From Burkholderiaceae bacterium (GTDB lineage Bacteria; Pseudomonadota; Gammaproteobacteria; Burkholderiales; Burkholderiaceae_C), in assembly GCA_004299095.1 (NCBI GenBank), contig SCQQ01000071.1, forward strand, positions 1 to 38,674: a DNA stretch of 38,674 bases, written 5' to 3'. The position numbers were made by a program, and so were the translations under genes. Positions 26,397-34,320 of the stretch are shown in pieces. The stretch's first letter is position 1. Each line of letters begins with the position of its first letter. The notes under the pieces were generated by a model. It did no database searches. It saw nothing but the letters and a program-made list of their open reading frames with translations, and had not been told where the DNA came from.

Positions 26397-26796
26397 GCGC
26401 GGGTTTCCGGCGCGTCGTCGGCTGGCATGGCGCCGGACGCCTCCCGCAACGCTGCCGATGGGGTTGCCCCTGGCGCGGCGGGCGTCGGCTCGGGTTTTCC
26501 GTGATGGTTTGGCCGCGCCCACAGGGGCGTCGCTGCCTATATTCCAGCGTTCCAACGAGCAACCGGGCGCCCCTATCACGTTTGGGCAGCGTATTCAAGG
26601 GGTACCGATTGCGCCGGAACTTTTATGCCTGCGCCGTTGTCCGAAAAGCACAGTTGCACGAAGCAACAAGGACTCGATCGAGTGGTTCGTGGCGCAAAAC
26701 ACTGGCGAGGTGCAAACGCCCAGGTCGAGCACATGACGGGCCGCACGAGGTTTTCCCGGCGGCGGTTTTTATTTTGGAACGTTGAAGGAGCTAAAA
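26397..26796. other. 400-base intergenic region with dyad elements upstream of the small secreted protein
   Basis: No supported gene was found. A perfect 12-base palindrome, ACTCGATCGAGT, lies at 26672-26683, and GTTGC-N5-GCAAC at 26653-26667. The DNA becomes more T/A-rich from about 26760 toward the next start. No clear -35/-10 pair could be assigned. The region may hold the promoter and operator of the gene at 26797. Confidence 0.4.
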
Positions 26797-27030
26797 ATGA
26801 AAACGATTCGCACATTGATGGTTTTGGCATTCGCTTTGGCCGGTGGTGCGGCGATGGCGCAATCTGCACCGGCAACCGGTGGTGCGGTGACGACCAATTG
26901 CACGCAGTCGCAAGGTTTGACCAAGAGCGGGCAGCCGCAAATCAACAAGGTTTGCAAAATCGAGTTGACACCGGCTGCGCTGGAACAAACCATGAAGAGC
27001 AGCATGCACTCGGAAAAAACCAATCGGTGA
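26797..27030 (+). CDS. Small secreted protein of unknown function (77 residues, two cysteines)
   Basis: I do not recognise the family. The first 21 residues are a clear Sec signal peptide (Lys/Arg start, hydrophobic core, GGAAMA before the likely cut). The mature part of about 56 residues is polar, with exactly two cysteines (35 and 53) that could form one disulfide in the periplasm, and a basic/polar tail. AAGGAG lies six bases before the ATG and a strong intrinsic terminator follows 19 bases after the stop, so this is a single-gene transcript and very likely a real, well-translated gene. Confidence 0.82.
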   Translation: MKTIRTLMVLAFALAGGAAMAQSAPATGGAVTTNCTQSQGLTKSGQPQINKVCKIELTPAALEQTMKSSMHSEKTNR

Positions 27031-27049
27031 TGGTTGGGCCGGTAAGAAG

Positions 27050-27074
27050 CCTGCGCCGCGGCGCAGGTTTTTTT
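27050..27074 (+). terminator. Intrinsic terminator of the small secreted protein gene
   Basis: CCTGCGCC (27050-27057), a two-base loop, and GGCGCAGG (27060-27067) are followed by seven T (27068-27074). This is the clearest rho-independent terminator in the window. It is not bidirectional, as there is no A-run on the left side. Confidence 0.93.
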
Positions 27075-27186
27075 ATGGGCGTTTGCCAGCGGCTGGTTGG
27101 CGTGCTGATGGATATTCCGGCTTTGTGCGAGCGGCCAGAACCAGTGTCGGACCAGAAACTCCGGCTCTTGTTTTGCGGAAGGCGCT

Positions 27187-28185
27187 TCAGGTGGCGCGCG
27201 TCCGGGCGCGTGCGAGCAGCCCGTTGGCTGCGGCGACGATTTGTGGCACCTTGACGCGCGCTTCGTCTTCCAGCACCTGGGCGTAGCCGACGGGCGTACG
27301 CGGTGCGCCGAGCCGGGCGACTCGCGCGTCGGTTTGTTCGGCCACCGTGGCGGCGATTTCGGCGCCAAACCCGGCGACCTGGACGGCTTCATGAACCACC
27401 AGCAGGTGGCTGGTCTTGCGTGCGCTCTGCAGCACAGTTGCTTTGTCCCAGGGCCAGATGGTGCGCAAATCGATGACTTCGGCGTGCACGCCCTGGCTCT
27501 CCAACTGCGCTGCGGCTTCCAGGCAAAGGTGGAACTGGCGCGACCACGACACCAGCGTGAGATCGGCGCCGCTGCGCGCAATCCGCGCCTTGCCCAGCGC
27601 CACGGCTTGTCCCGAGGCGACCTCGCCTTGCATGCCCCACAGTTCCTTGTGCTCCATGTAAACGACGGGGTCGCTGGTTGCCAGCGCGGCACGCAGCAGT
27701 CCGTAATTGTCGGCAGGAGTCGATGGCGTCACCACCGTCAGGCCGGGCATATGCGCGAACCAGGCTTCCAGCGATTGGCTGTGTTGCGCGGCCGCCGCGC
27801 TCCAAATGCCGATGGGCATGCGAAGAACGACCGGGACCCGGCCCTGGCCGCCGAACATGAAGCGGTTTTTGGCGGCCTGGTTGACGACCTCATCGACGGC
27901 GCACAGCGCAAAGTCGACCACGCGCATTTCGACCACCGGTTTGCATCCGACCAGTGCCATGCCGACGGCTGCGCCGACAATGGTGTTTTCCGAAATGGGG
28001 GTGTCGATGATGCGCTCTGGGCCGAAGCGCTTGACCAGCGGCGTGCCCATGCTGTCGCGGTACTGCCCGAACGAGCCGCCACGGCCCAGGTCTTCGCCCA
28101 GCGCGACGACGGCCGGGTTCTGCTCCATCGCTTCCGTCAGCGCCAAGGCGCTGGCCTGGGCATAGGTCATGGTTGTCGCGCTCAC
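27187..28185 (-). CDS. 2-oxoacid/acetoin dehydrogenase E1 beta subunit
   Basis: This is the transketolase-like beta subunit of a thiamine-diphosphate E1 (332 residues), resembling AcoB and PdhB. It has the pyrimidine-binding half with GEDLGRGGSFGQ and DTPISENTIVGAAVG (the conserved Glu that activates TPP) and a C-terminal transketolase domain. It pairs with the E1 alpha encoded 58 bases upstream. The GTG at 28185 was chosen because GGAGGG lies at the right distance; an ATG at 28170 is the alternative. No E2 or E3 gene is in view, so the acyl acceptor is unknown. Confidence 0.92.
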   Translation of the reverse strand: MSATTMTYAQASALALTEAMEQNPAVVALGEDLGRGGSFGQYRDSMGTPLVKRFGPERIIDTPISENTIVGAAVGMALVGCKPVVEMRVVDFALCAVDEVVNQAAKNRFMFGGQGRVPVVLRMPIGIWSAAAAQHSQSLEAWFAHMPGLTVVTPSTPADNYGLLRAALATSDPVVYMEHKELWGMQGEVASGQAVALGKARIARSGADLTLVSWSRQFHLCLEAAAQLESQGVHAEVIDLRTIWPWDKATVLQSARKTSHLLVVHEAVQVAGFGAEIAATVAEQTDARVARLGAPRTPVGYAQVLEDEARVKVPQIVAAANGLLARARTRAT

Positions 28186-28243
28186 TGGAACGCCCTCCGC
28201 GCTGCGCGCTGCGGGATTCGCGCTTGGGAACGGCCCGGCGCGT

Positions 28244-29245
28244 TCATGCCCAGACTCCCTCGCCGGTGGTTTGCACGTCGGTGTAAGCGTCTTTCGGGTC
28301 GGGCGGCGGCGCTGCCGCGGCGGTTTTCAGGGCGGCCTCGATTTCGCTCTTCGCTTCCTGTTCAATTTTTTCCACTTCGGCTTGGTGCCCTTGCGCGATC
28401 AGCTCGCCGCGCGTGCGCGTCACGCCATCGCGTGCCAACGCGGCCGCAACGTCGCTGGGGTCCCGGTAGGTGCCGCGGTCGACCGAGACGTGGCCTTTTT
28501 GTCTGTCCGTCAGCGCGTGCAGCAGCCGCGGGCCGCGGCCGGCGCGAACCGCGGCGACGAGCGCCTCTGCCGCGTCCGACACGGCCAGCACGTCGGTGCC
28601 ATCGACCGGAACGGCTTCGACGCCGATGGCGATTGCGCGCGCGCTGGCGCCGGCTCCGGCTGTCATCGGTCCGCTGGGGGTGGTCGCCGAAATGCGGTTG
28701 TCTTCGCACACGAACAGCACCGGCAGCCGGTACACCACCGACCAATTCAAGGCTTCCAGGAACGGGCCGCGGTTGATCGCGCCATCACCGAAGAAGCAGG
28801 CGACGATGGCGTCCTTGCCTTGCAACTTCAGGCCCTGCGCCGCGCCCACGGCAATCGGCATGCCGTCGGCGACGACACCGTTCGCGCCCAGCATCCCGAC
28901 CGCGAAATCCGCGATGTGCATGGAACCGCCCTTGCCGCCGTTGTAGCCGGTGGCCTTGCCGAACAGTTCGCACATCATCCTGGCGGGATCGGCGCCCTTG
29001 GCCAGCGTGTGGCCGTGGCCGCGGTGCGTCGAGGTGAGCAGGTCGCTGCGCCGCAAGTGCGCGCATACGCCGGCCGGAACGGCTTCCTGTCCAGTGGACA
29101 AGTGGATCGGTCCGCGCACGTTCACTGGCGCTTTCGAGGCGTCGTAGCCGAAAGTGGACACGCCGCCCTGGCTGACGATTTCGGCCGCATTTTCGAAAGC
29201 ACGGATTCGCACCATGGTGCGGTAGAGGGAGAGAAGATCGGTCAT
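28244..29245 (-). CDS. 2-oxoacid/acetoin dehydrogenase E1 alpha subunit
   Basis: This 333-residue TPP-binding alpha subunit is closest by eye to acetoin dehydrogenase AcoA. THRGHG (73-78) and the TPP motif from GDG (153-155) to Asn183 are present; the motif ends EDN instead of the usual ENN. Residues about 30-44 (STFGYDASKAPVNVR) form an insertion not seen in typical AcoA, between the first helix and GPIHLSTGQEA. The ATG at 29245 was preferred to an upstream in-frame start because family members begin here (TDLLSLYRTMVRIR). It lies downstream of the TRAP-SDR genes on the same strand, 171 bases from the SDR stop. Confidence 0.92.
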   Translation of the reverse strand: MTDLLSLYRTMVRIRAFENAAEIVSQGGVSTFGYDASKAPVNVRGPIHLSTGQEAVPAGVCAHLRRSDLLTSTHRGHGHTLAKGADPARMMCELFGKATGYNGGKGGSMHIADFAVGMLGANGVVADGMPIAVGAAQGLKLQGKDAIVACFFGDGAINRGPFLEALNWSVVYRLPVLFVCEDNRISATTPSGPMTAGAGASARAIAIGVEAVPVDGTDVLAVSDAAEALVAAVRAGRGPRLLHALTDRQKGHVSVDRGTYRDPSDVAAALARDGVTRTRGELIAQGHQAEVEKIEQEAKSEIEAALKTAAAAPPPDPKDAYTDVQTTGEGVWA

Positions 29246-29416
29246 GGGGGATGAATCTCCGTCAACGATTGCCACGGGTATGAGACCGCCGGCGCACGGC
29301 CCAAGCCGTTCAGGATGGTGGCGCCTGGCCTTTCAGGAAGGTACAGGCAAGGCGATCATGGGCCGGGCGGGGTCGGTGCGTGTCTTCGGTCTTCGGCCAC
29401 GTCTGCGCCATGACAG

Positions 29417-30217
29417 TCATCTGGTGGTCATGTGCGAGCCACCGTCCACCGGGAGGCAGACGCCGGTGATGTAGGCGGCGTCGTCGGACGCGAGGAAGAC
29501 TGCCGCATTCGCCACGTCCCAGGCGCTCCCCATGTGGCCCATGGGGCAGCGGGCGTCGCGATCGGCAACCATCGCCTCCTTGCTCGCGTATTGCGAGGAA
29601 ATGTCCTTGTAGATCAGCGGCGTGTTGATGTAGCCCGGCATGATCGCGTTGACCCGAATCCCGGTGGCGGCGTATTCCAGCGCCAGGCCGACGGTGAGCT
29701 GGTTCACGCCCCCTTTGGCGGCGTAGTAGGCGGGATACGGGTAGCCGGTGTAGCGCACCGCAGCAACGCTCGAAATGTTGATGATGGCGCCGCGCTTTTG
29801 CGCCAGCATCACCGGAATGACGTGCTTGCAGGTCAGGAACACGCTGTCCAGATTGGTCGCGATGGCCTTGCGCCATTTTTCCAGCGGCAGCTCGGTGACG
29901 CTGCCCATCATGGCCATGCCGACGTTGTTGTGCAGGATGTCGATGCGGCCGTGGTCGCGCACGATGCGGGCGACCAGCGCCGCGACCACGTCCGGCTGCG
30001 TGACGTCCGCCTGGAACGACTCGCAGCGGCCGCCTTCGCCGCGGATGATGGTTCGGGTTTCTTCCGCCGCCGCGGGATTCATGTCCACCGCCATGACCGC
30101 GGCGCCCGCGCGCGCGTACGCCGCTGCGGCCGCCTTGCCGTTGCCCCAGCCTTCACCCACGGAGCCCGCGCCGAAAACCAGTGCGACGCGACCTGACAAT
30201 TTTTGCTGGCTATCCAT
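29417..30217 (-). CDS. SDR-family NAD(P)-dependent oxidoreductase with unusual glycine motif
   Basis: This is a short-chain dehydrogenase of 266 residues. Catalytic residues are Ser149/150, Tyr164 and Lys168, with HNNVG (96-100) and a C-terminal PVDGG. The cofactor glycine motif is GAGSVGEGWGNG (16-27) in place of the usual TGxxxGIG, and defines a recognisable SDR subgroup. Substrate is unknown. It lies 64 bases after the TRAP permease on the same strand, so it probably acts on the imported compound or a metabolite of it. The ribosome-binding site is weak. Confidence 0.9.
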   Translation of the reverse strand: MDSQQKLSGRVALVFGAGSVGEGWGNGKAAAAAYARAGAAVMAVDMNPAAAEETRTIIRGEGGRCESFQADVTQPDVVAALVARIVRDHGRIDILHNNVGMAMMGSVTELPLEKWRKAIATNLDSVFLTCKHVIPVMLAQKRGAIINISSVAAVRYTGYPYPAYYAAKGGVNQLTVGLALEYAATGIRVNAIMPGYINTPLIYKDISSQYASKEAMVADRDARCPMGHMGSAWDVANAAVFLASDDAAYITGVCLPVDGGSHMTTR

Positions 30218-30281
30218 TTGAGCGATGTGGCGAAAGAAAGGAAACGGGAGTTTGGCGGGCGTGAGGCGTGGGCTGCGGAGA

Positions 30282-32165
30282 TCAGAGGAATCCGGTGGAC
30301 AGCCACGGGATCGCGGCCACCAGGATCAGCCCCACGACCACCGAAGCGAGGTAGCCGATGATGGGGCGGATGCCCTTGTCCGGATCGACGCGCCCGATGG
30401 CACAGGCGACGTAATAGCCGACACCGAACGGCGGCGCGAACAGCCCGACGCCCATCGCCAGCACGGCAACCATCGAATAGTGCACTTCGTTGATCCCGAG
30501 CGCATCGGCAATCGGGAACAGCAGCGGCCCGAGCAGCACGATGGCCGGAATGCCTTCCAGCACGCTGCCGAGGATGATGAAAACCGCGATCGAGACCACG
30601 AAGAACGTGAAGGCGCCGCCCGGCAGTGCTTCCATGTAGTCGGCGAGTTCATTGGTGAAGCCCGATTGCGTGAGCGCCCAGGCCATGCCGGTGGCGGCGC
30701 CGATGATGAGAAGGATGGCGCCCGAGAGGACCGCGGTTTCGACCAGCATCGGGTACAGCGCCTTCACGTCGAAATGCCGGTAAATGAAGATGCCGATGAA
30801 GAAGGCATAGACGATGCCGATCGTCGAGACTTCGGTTGCCGTCGCCACGCCTTCGACCACCGCCCAGCGGATGATGAAGAGCAGGGCGAAGGCCGGCACG
30901 GCGATGGTGAAGCTTTTCACCGCCTGCAGCCACGGCTCGCGCTTGACGTGCGGTACCGGCAGGCGGCGGTTGCGCCACCACACCACCAGGCACAGCATCA
31001 GCCCGAGCAGCGCGCTGGGCAGCAGCCCGCCCTTGAACAACCCGGTGATCGACACGCTGGTGACCGAGCCGATGATGATGAGCGTGAGACTGGGCGGTAC
31101 GGTTTCGGTTTGCGCGCCGGTGGCCGCGAGCAGTGCCACCAGTTCGCCTTCGTCCGAGCCGCGCTTTTTCATTTCCGGAAACAGGACGGGCGCGATCGCG
31201 GCCATGTCGGCGGCCTTGGCGCCGGAAATGCCGGACACCAGGTACATGCCGCCGACCAGCACGTACGACAGGCCGCCGCGCACGTGGCCCAGGATGTTGG
31301 CGAGGAACGCCACCATCTTGTGCGCCATGCTGGTCATTTCGATCAGCAGACCGAGGAAAACGAACAGCGGCACCGCCAGCAGGATCAGGTGCGACATGCC
31401 TTCGTCCATGCGGCCCACCAGCGTGACGAGCGGCACGTCGGTGCTGAGCGCCAGATAGGCAAACGTGGCAATACCGAAAGAAAACGCGATCGGTACGCCG
31501 GCGAAGACGCAGAACGCCACCATGGCGACGAAGAAGATCAGCAGGTTGTAGTTGCCGAGGTCTTGAAAAACCGGCTTGAGCGCGAACAGGATGACGGCGG
31601 CCACGAGCACCAGCGCGCCGGCTTTCAGCACGGCGCGCAAGCTGCCGACTTCAATCAGCCGGAAGAGCGCGAAGATCGCCATCAGCGTAAAGCCGACCGG
31701 CAATGCGGCCGTTTGCCACGCCAGGCTGATCTGCAACGCGGCCGTCTTGATCACCGACTGGTCGATCGTTGCGCGGTAGCTCGGCAGCAGTATCAGCAAC
31801 ACGAAGAGCAGCGTGGCCGACGCGGCAAACACTTCGAGGAAGGCCTTGCGCTCGGCCGTGGCCTTGTTGACGAAGGCCGTCATGCGCATGTGCTCGCTGC
31901 GGCGCGTGGCCGCCACGGCGCCGAGCATCGCCAGCCACAGGAACAACAGCGACGCCAGCTCGTCGGACCAGACCAGCGGCGAATTGAAGACCGAGCGCGC
32001 GACGATGCCGATGAACAGCAGCACGACCTCGGCCATGACCAGGAGGGCGGTCGGGATTTCGACCAGATACCCGAGGAAGGTATCGACTCGCAGAATCCAG
32101 TTGCGCGCGGCGTGGTCCCCGGGCGCGGGCGGTTCGATCTCGGCCGGTGCTGCTTCGGATGCCAT
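30282..32165 (-). CDS. TRAP transporter fused permease (DctQ-DctM)
   Basis: This is an inner-membrane TRAP permease in which the small DctQ domain (about residues 20-190, four helices) is fused to the large DctM domain (about 205-627, twelve helices). Motifs such as GISGAKAADMAAIAPV and the PPSLTLIIIGS loop are standard DctM features. Uptake is driven by a sodium or proton gradient together with the DctP binding protein. The ATG is 11 bases after the dctP stop. Fusion of Q and M is common in the family. Confidence 0.95.
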   Translation of the reverse strand: MASEAAPAEIEPPAPGDHAARNWILRVDTFLGYLVEIPTALLVMAEVVLLFIGIVARSVFNSPLVWSDELASLLFLWLAMLGAVAATRRSEHMRMTAFVNKATAERKAFLEVFAASATLLFVLLILLPSYRATIDQSVIKTAALQISLAWQTAALPVGFTLMAIFALFRLIEVGSLRAVLKAGALVLVAAVILFALKPVFQDLGNYNLLIFFVAMVAFCVFAGVPIAFSFGIATFAYLALSTDVPLVTLVGRMDEGMSHLILLAVPLFVFLGLLIEMTSMAHKMVAFLANILGHVRGGLSYVLVGGMYLVSGISGAKAADMAAIAPVLFPEMKKRGSDEGELVALLAATGAQTETVPPSLTLIIIGSVTSVSITGLFKGGLLPSALLGLMLCLVVWWRNRRLPVPHVKREPWLQAVKSFTIAVPAFALLFIIRWAVVEGVATATEVSTIGIVYAFFIGIFIYRHFDVKALYPMLVETAVLSGAILLIIGAATGMAWALTQSGFTNELADYMEALPGGAFTFFVVSIAVFIILGSVLEGIPAIVLLGPLLFPIADALGINEVHYSMVAVLAMGVGLFAPPFGVGYYVACAIGRVDPDKGIRPIIGYLASVVVGLILVAAIPWLSTGFL

Positions 32166-32176
32166 GGACCCGGCGA

Positions 32177-33193
32177 TCAGGTCAGTTGACCGACGTTGCT
32201 TTCCAGGACCGACCAGCCCTTTTCACCGAACTTCTCCTTCCATTCGGCGTAGAAGCCCGCCTTGCGCAGCGCGTCGCGGATGGGCCCGGGCTCGGTGTTG
32301 TTGAACACCATGTGCTGGCTCGTCAGTTTCTGTTGCAGTTCGCTGTTCAGCGCCTCCGTGTCCTTGCGCTCGAGCACGCCGGCCTCGTTGATGTGCTTTG
32401 TCACCACCGTCTGGATGTCCTTCGGCAAGGCATCCCAGGCTTTCTTGTTGCCGAGGAACCAGAAGCCGTCCCACATGTGGTTGGTCATGGAGCAGTATTT
32501 CTGCACTTCGTAGAGCTTGGCGGTCTCGATGATGGCCAGCGGGTTTTCCTGCGCGTCGACGATCTTGGTCTGCAGCGCCGAATAGACCTCGTTGAAGTTG
32601 ATGCTGGTGGGCGCGGAGCCCAGGTCCTTGAACATCGACGTCCAGAGAGGGCTCACCGGAACGCGAATCTTCAGGTCGTGGAAATCATCCGGGTGGACGA
32701 TGGGGTGGGTGCTGGTCGTGACTTCGCGGAAACCGTTGTCCCAGATCTTGTCCATGACCACCAGGTCCTTGGCTTCGATCTCGCTGCGGATGTACGCGCC
32801 CAGCGTTCCATCCAGCGCTTTCCAGACGGCCGGGTAGTTCGGGAACGCAAAGCCGATGCCGCTGATGCCGGCGGCCGGAACGTAAGTCTGCAGGATGAGG
32901 CCCGACAGCGTGAAGAACTGCACCGCGCCCGAGCGCAACTGGTTCAGCGTTTCCGTGTCGGAGCCGAGCTGGCTGTTCGGGAAGATGTTGAGCTTGAATT
33001 CGCCGTGGGTCTCTTCGAAGATCGCCTTCGCCGCCGCCTGGGCCCGCTTGTTCATCGGATGGGTGGGTTGCAGGTTGTTCGCGTACTTGTACGTGAATTT
33101 CGGCGCGGCCAGCGCGCGTTTTTGCACGCCCAGTGCCGCGGCGCCGGCCAGCCCGGCGGCAGACAGCACGAATGATCGGCGGGATGTTTGCAT
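32177..33193 (-). CDS. TRAP transporter solute-binding protein (DctP family)
   Basis: This is a periplasmic DctP-type receptor, 338 residues. The signal peptide begins with SRRSFVLSAAG, a twin-arginine motif (Arg5-Arg6), suggesting export by Tat in folded form. The mature part has the DctP features PNSQLGSDTE and RVPVSPLWTSMFKDLG; the arginine in IRVPVS is the usual carboxylate-binding residue. Ligands of this family are organic acids; the actual one is unknown. AAGGAG precedes the ATG. It is the first gene of the leftward operon, with a strong promoter match at 33252-33281. Confidence 0.94.
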   Translation of the reverse strand: MQTSRRSFVLSAAGLAGAAALGVQKRALAAPKFTYKYANNLQPTHPMNKRAQAAAKAIFEETHGEFKLNIFPNSQLGSDTETLNQLRSGAVQFFTLSGLILQTYVPAAGISGIGFAFPNYPAVWKALDGTLGAYIRSEIEAKDLVVMDKIWDNGFREVTTSTHPIVHPDDFHDLKIRVPVSPLWTSMFKDLGSAPTSINFNEVYSALQTKIVDAQENPLAIIETAKLYEVQKYCSMTNHMWDGFWFLGNKKAWDALPKDIQTVVTKHINEAGVLERKDTEALNSELQQKLTSQHMVFNNTEPGPIRDALRKAGFYAEWKEKFGEKGWSVLESNVGQLT

Positions 33194-33251
33194 CAGATTG
33201 TCTCCTTGGATTGCGGGTCGGAAGTGGATCGAACTATGGCCCGAAGTGGCG

Positions 33252-33281
33252 GTTATATCGCACCGATAAAGGGCCGGTCAA
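33252..33281 (-). promoter_or_regulatory. Sigma70-type promoter for the TRAP-SDR-E1 operon
   Basis: Read on the minus strand, TTGACC (33276-33281) and TATAAC (33252-33257) are separated by 18 bases. They lie about 59 bases upstream of the dctP start. Both boxes match the consensus at five of six positions. Confidence 0.65.
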
Positions 33282-33317
33282 CTGGATTATTTTGTACGGT
33301 CCATCCTATGAAACGGA

Positions 33318-33333
33318 GAATATGACTGTATTC
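33318..33333. promoter_or_regulatory. Small dyad in the dctP-iclR divergent region, possible IclR operator
   Basis: GAATA (33318-33322) and TATTC (33329-33333) flank TGACTG. The dyad lies between the two divergent promoters and just upstream of the -35 box toward iclR, where an IclR protein might bind. Support is position and symmetry only. Confidence 0.3.
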
Positions 33334-33345
33334 ACCCCAATCCGG

Positions 33346-33373
33346 TTGACGTACGCCGCATTTGCTATAAGAT
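33346..33373 (+). promoter_or_regulatory. Candidate sigma70 promoter for iclR
   Basis: TTGACG (33346-33351) is followed after 16 bases by TAAGAT (33368-33373), overlapping a TATAAG. It lies about 42 bases upstream of the iclR GTG start and faces away from the TRAP promoter. Confidence 0.5.
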
Positions 33374-33415
33374 TTTTGTGGAACAAGCGGTTGAGCATTT
33401 ATAAAGGTTCATATA

Positions 33416-34270
33416 GTGAAACGCAGAGACGATGCATCGCGCGACCATGGCGTGATGGGAACGCAGGCCGTTCATCGCGCAATGAACGTGCTGCACGGCA
33501 TTGCGCGCGGCCGCACGGCTGGCATCGGGCTCACTGACATCGCGCGCCAGACCGGGCTCAACAAATCGACCGCGCATCGCCTGATCCAGGCGCTGATGAT
33601 CGAAGGTCTCGTGGACCAGGACCGGGGCTCGCGCAAATATTCGCTCGGCGCCGGTTGCCATGCGCTCGGCCTGGCGGCGGCCAACCGCTGGGGCGTTTAT
33701 CGGCTCGCGCCGCCGCACGTCCTGCGCCTGGCGCACGAAACCGGCGACGCCGCGTTCTTTTCGCTGCGGCAGGACGCTCACGCGTTGTGCATGCTGCGCG
33801 AGGAGGGCGATTTCCCGTTGAAATCCCACGTGCTCGCGGCGGGCGACCAGCATCCGCTCGGCGTGGGCGGCGGCAGCCAGGCGATGCTCGCGGCGCTTCC
33901 CGACGACGAAGTGGCGCGCTGCCTGGATCAAAACCTGGATGAAATCCGGCGCCTCTACCCGCGCTATACGCCCAAGCGGCTGCGGCAGCTCGTCGCTCTG
34001 GGACGCAAAAAGGGCTACTCGGTCAACCCCGGGCTGGTGCTGGAAGGCTCCTGGGGGATCGGCATCGCGCTGCGTCGTCCGGATGGCCAAGTGTTCGGCG
34101 CGCTCAGCATCGCCACGGTCGAGAGCCGCATGACGGCCGAGCGCGAGGCGTTGATTGCGAGCCTGTTGGCGCGCGAGGCGCGCGCGCTTGAAAAACTGGC
34201 GGGGGAGCGCCCTGCTTTCCAGACCAACGGCCCAGGGCCTGTCAACGCCACTACCGCCGGGCACAAATAG
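33416..34270 (+). CDS. IclR-family transcriptional regulator
   Basis: This is a 284-residue regulator with an N-terminal winged HTH (about 20-80, containing GIGLTDIARQTGLNKSTAHR) and a C-terminal effector-binding domain. The start is GTG at 33416 with AAAGG upstream. It sits between the leftward TRAP/SDR/E1 operon and the rightward thiolase/ligase/SDR genes, so it is the obvious local controller, most often by repression relieved by a pathway intermediate. It is followed by the thiolase gene after 50 bases and may be cotranscribed with it. Confidence 0.93.
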   Translation: MKRRDDASRDHGVMGTQAVHRAMNVLHGIARGRTAGIGLTDIARQTGLNKSTAHRLIQALMIEGLVDQDRGSRKYSLGAGCHALGLAAANRWGVYRLAPPHVLRLAHETGDAAFFSLRQDAHALCMLREEGDFPLKSHVLAAGDQHPLGVGGGSQAMLAALPDDEVARCLDQNLDEIRRLYPRYTPKRLRQLVALGRKKGYSVNPGLVLEGSWGIGIALRRPDGQVFGALSIATVESRMTAEREALIASLLAREARALEKLAGERPAFQTNGPGPVNATTAGHK

Positions 34271-34320
34271 CGTCAACAGGCCCCGGTCAGGTCGCCCACT
34301 CGTTTGCAAAGGACAGTGCC

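Noticed and set aside
30225-32189. Plus-strand 654-codon frame opposite the TRAP permease
   Set aside because: Its His/Arg/Glu/Asp-rich composition is the usual antisense of a hydrophobic membrane protein; the permease frame has full family motifs.
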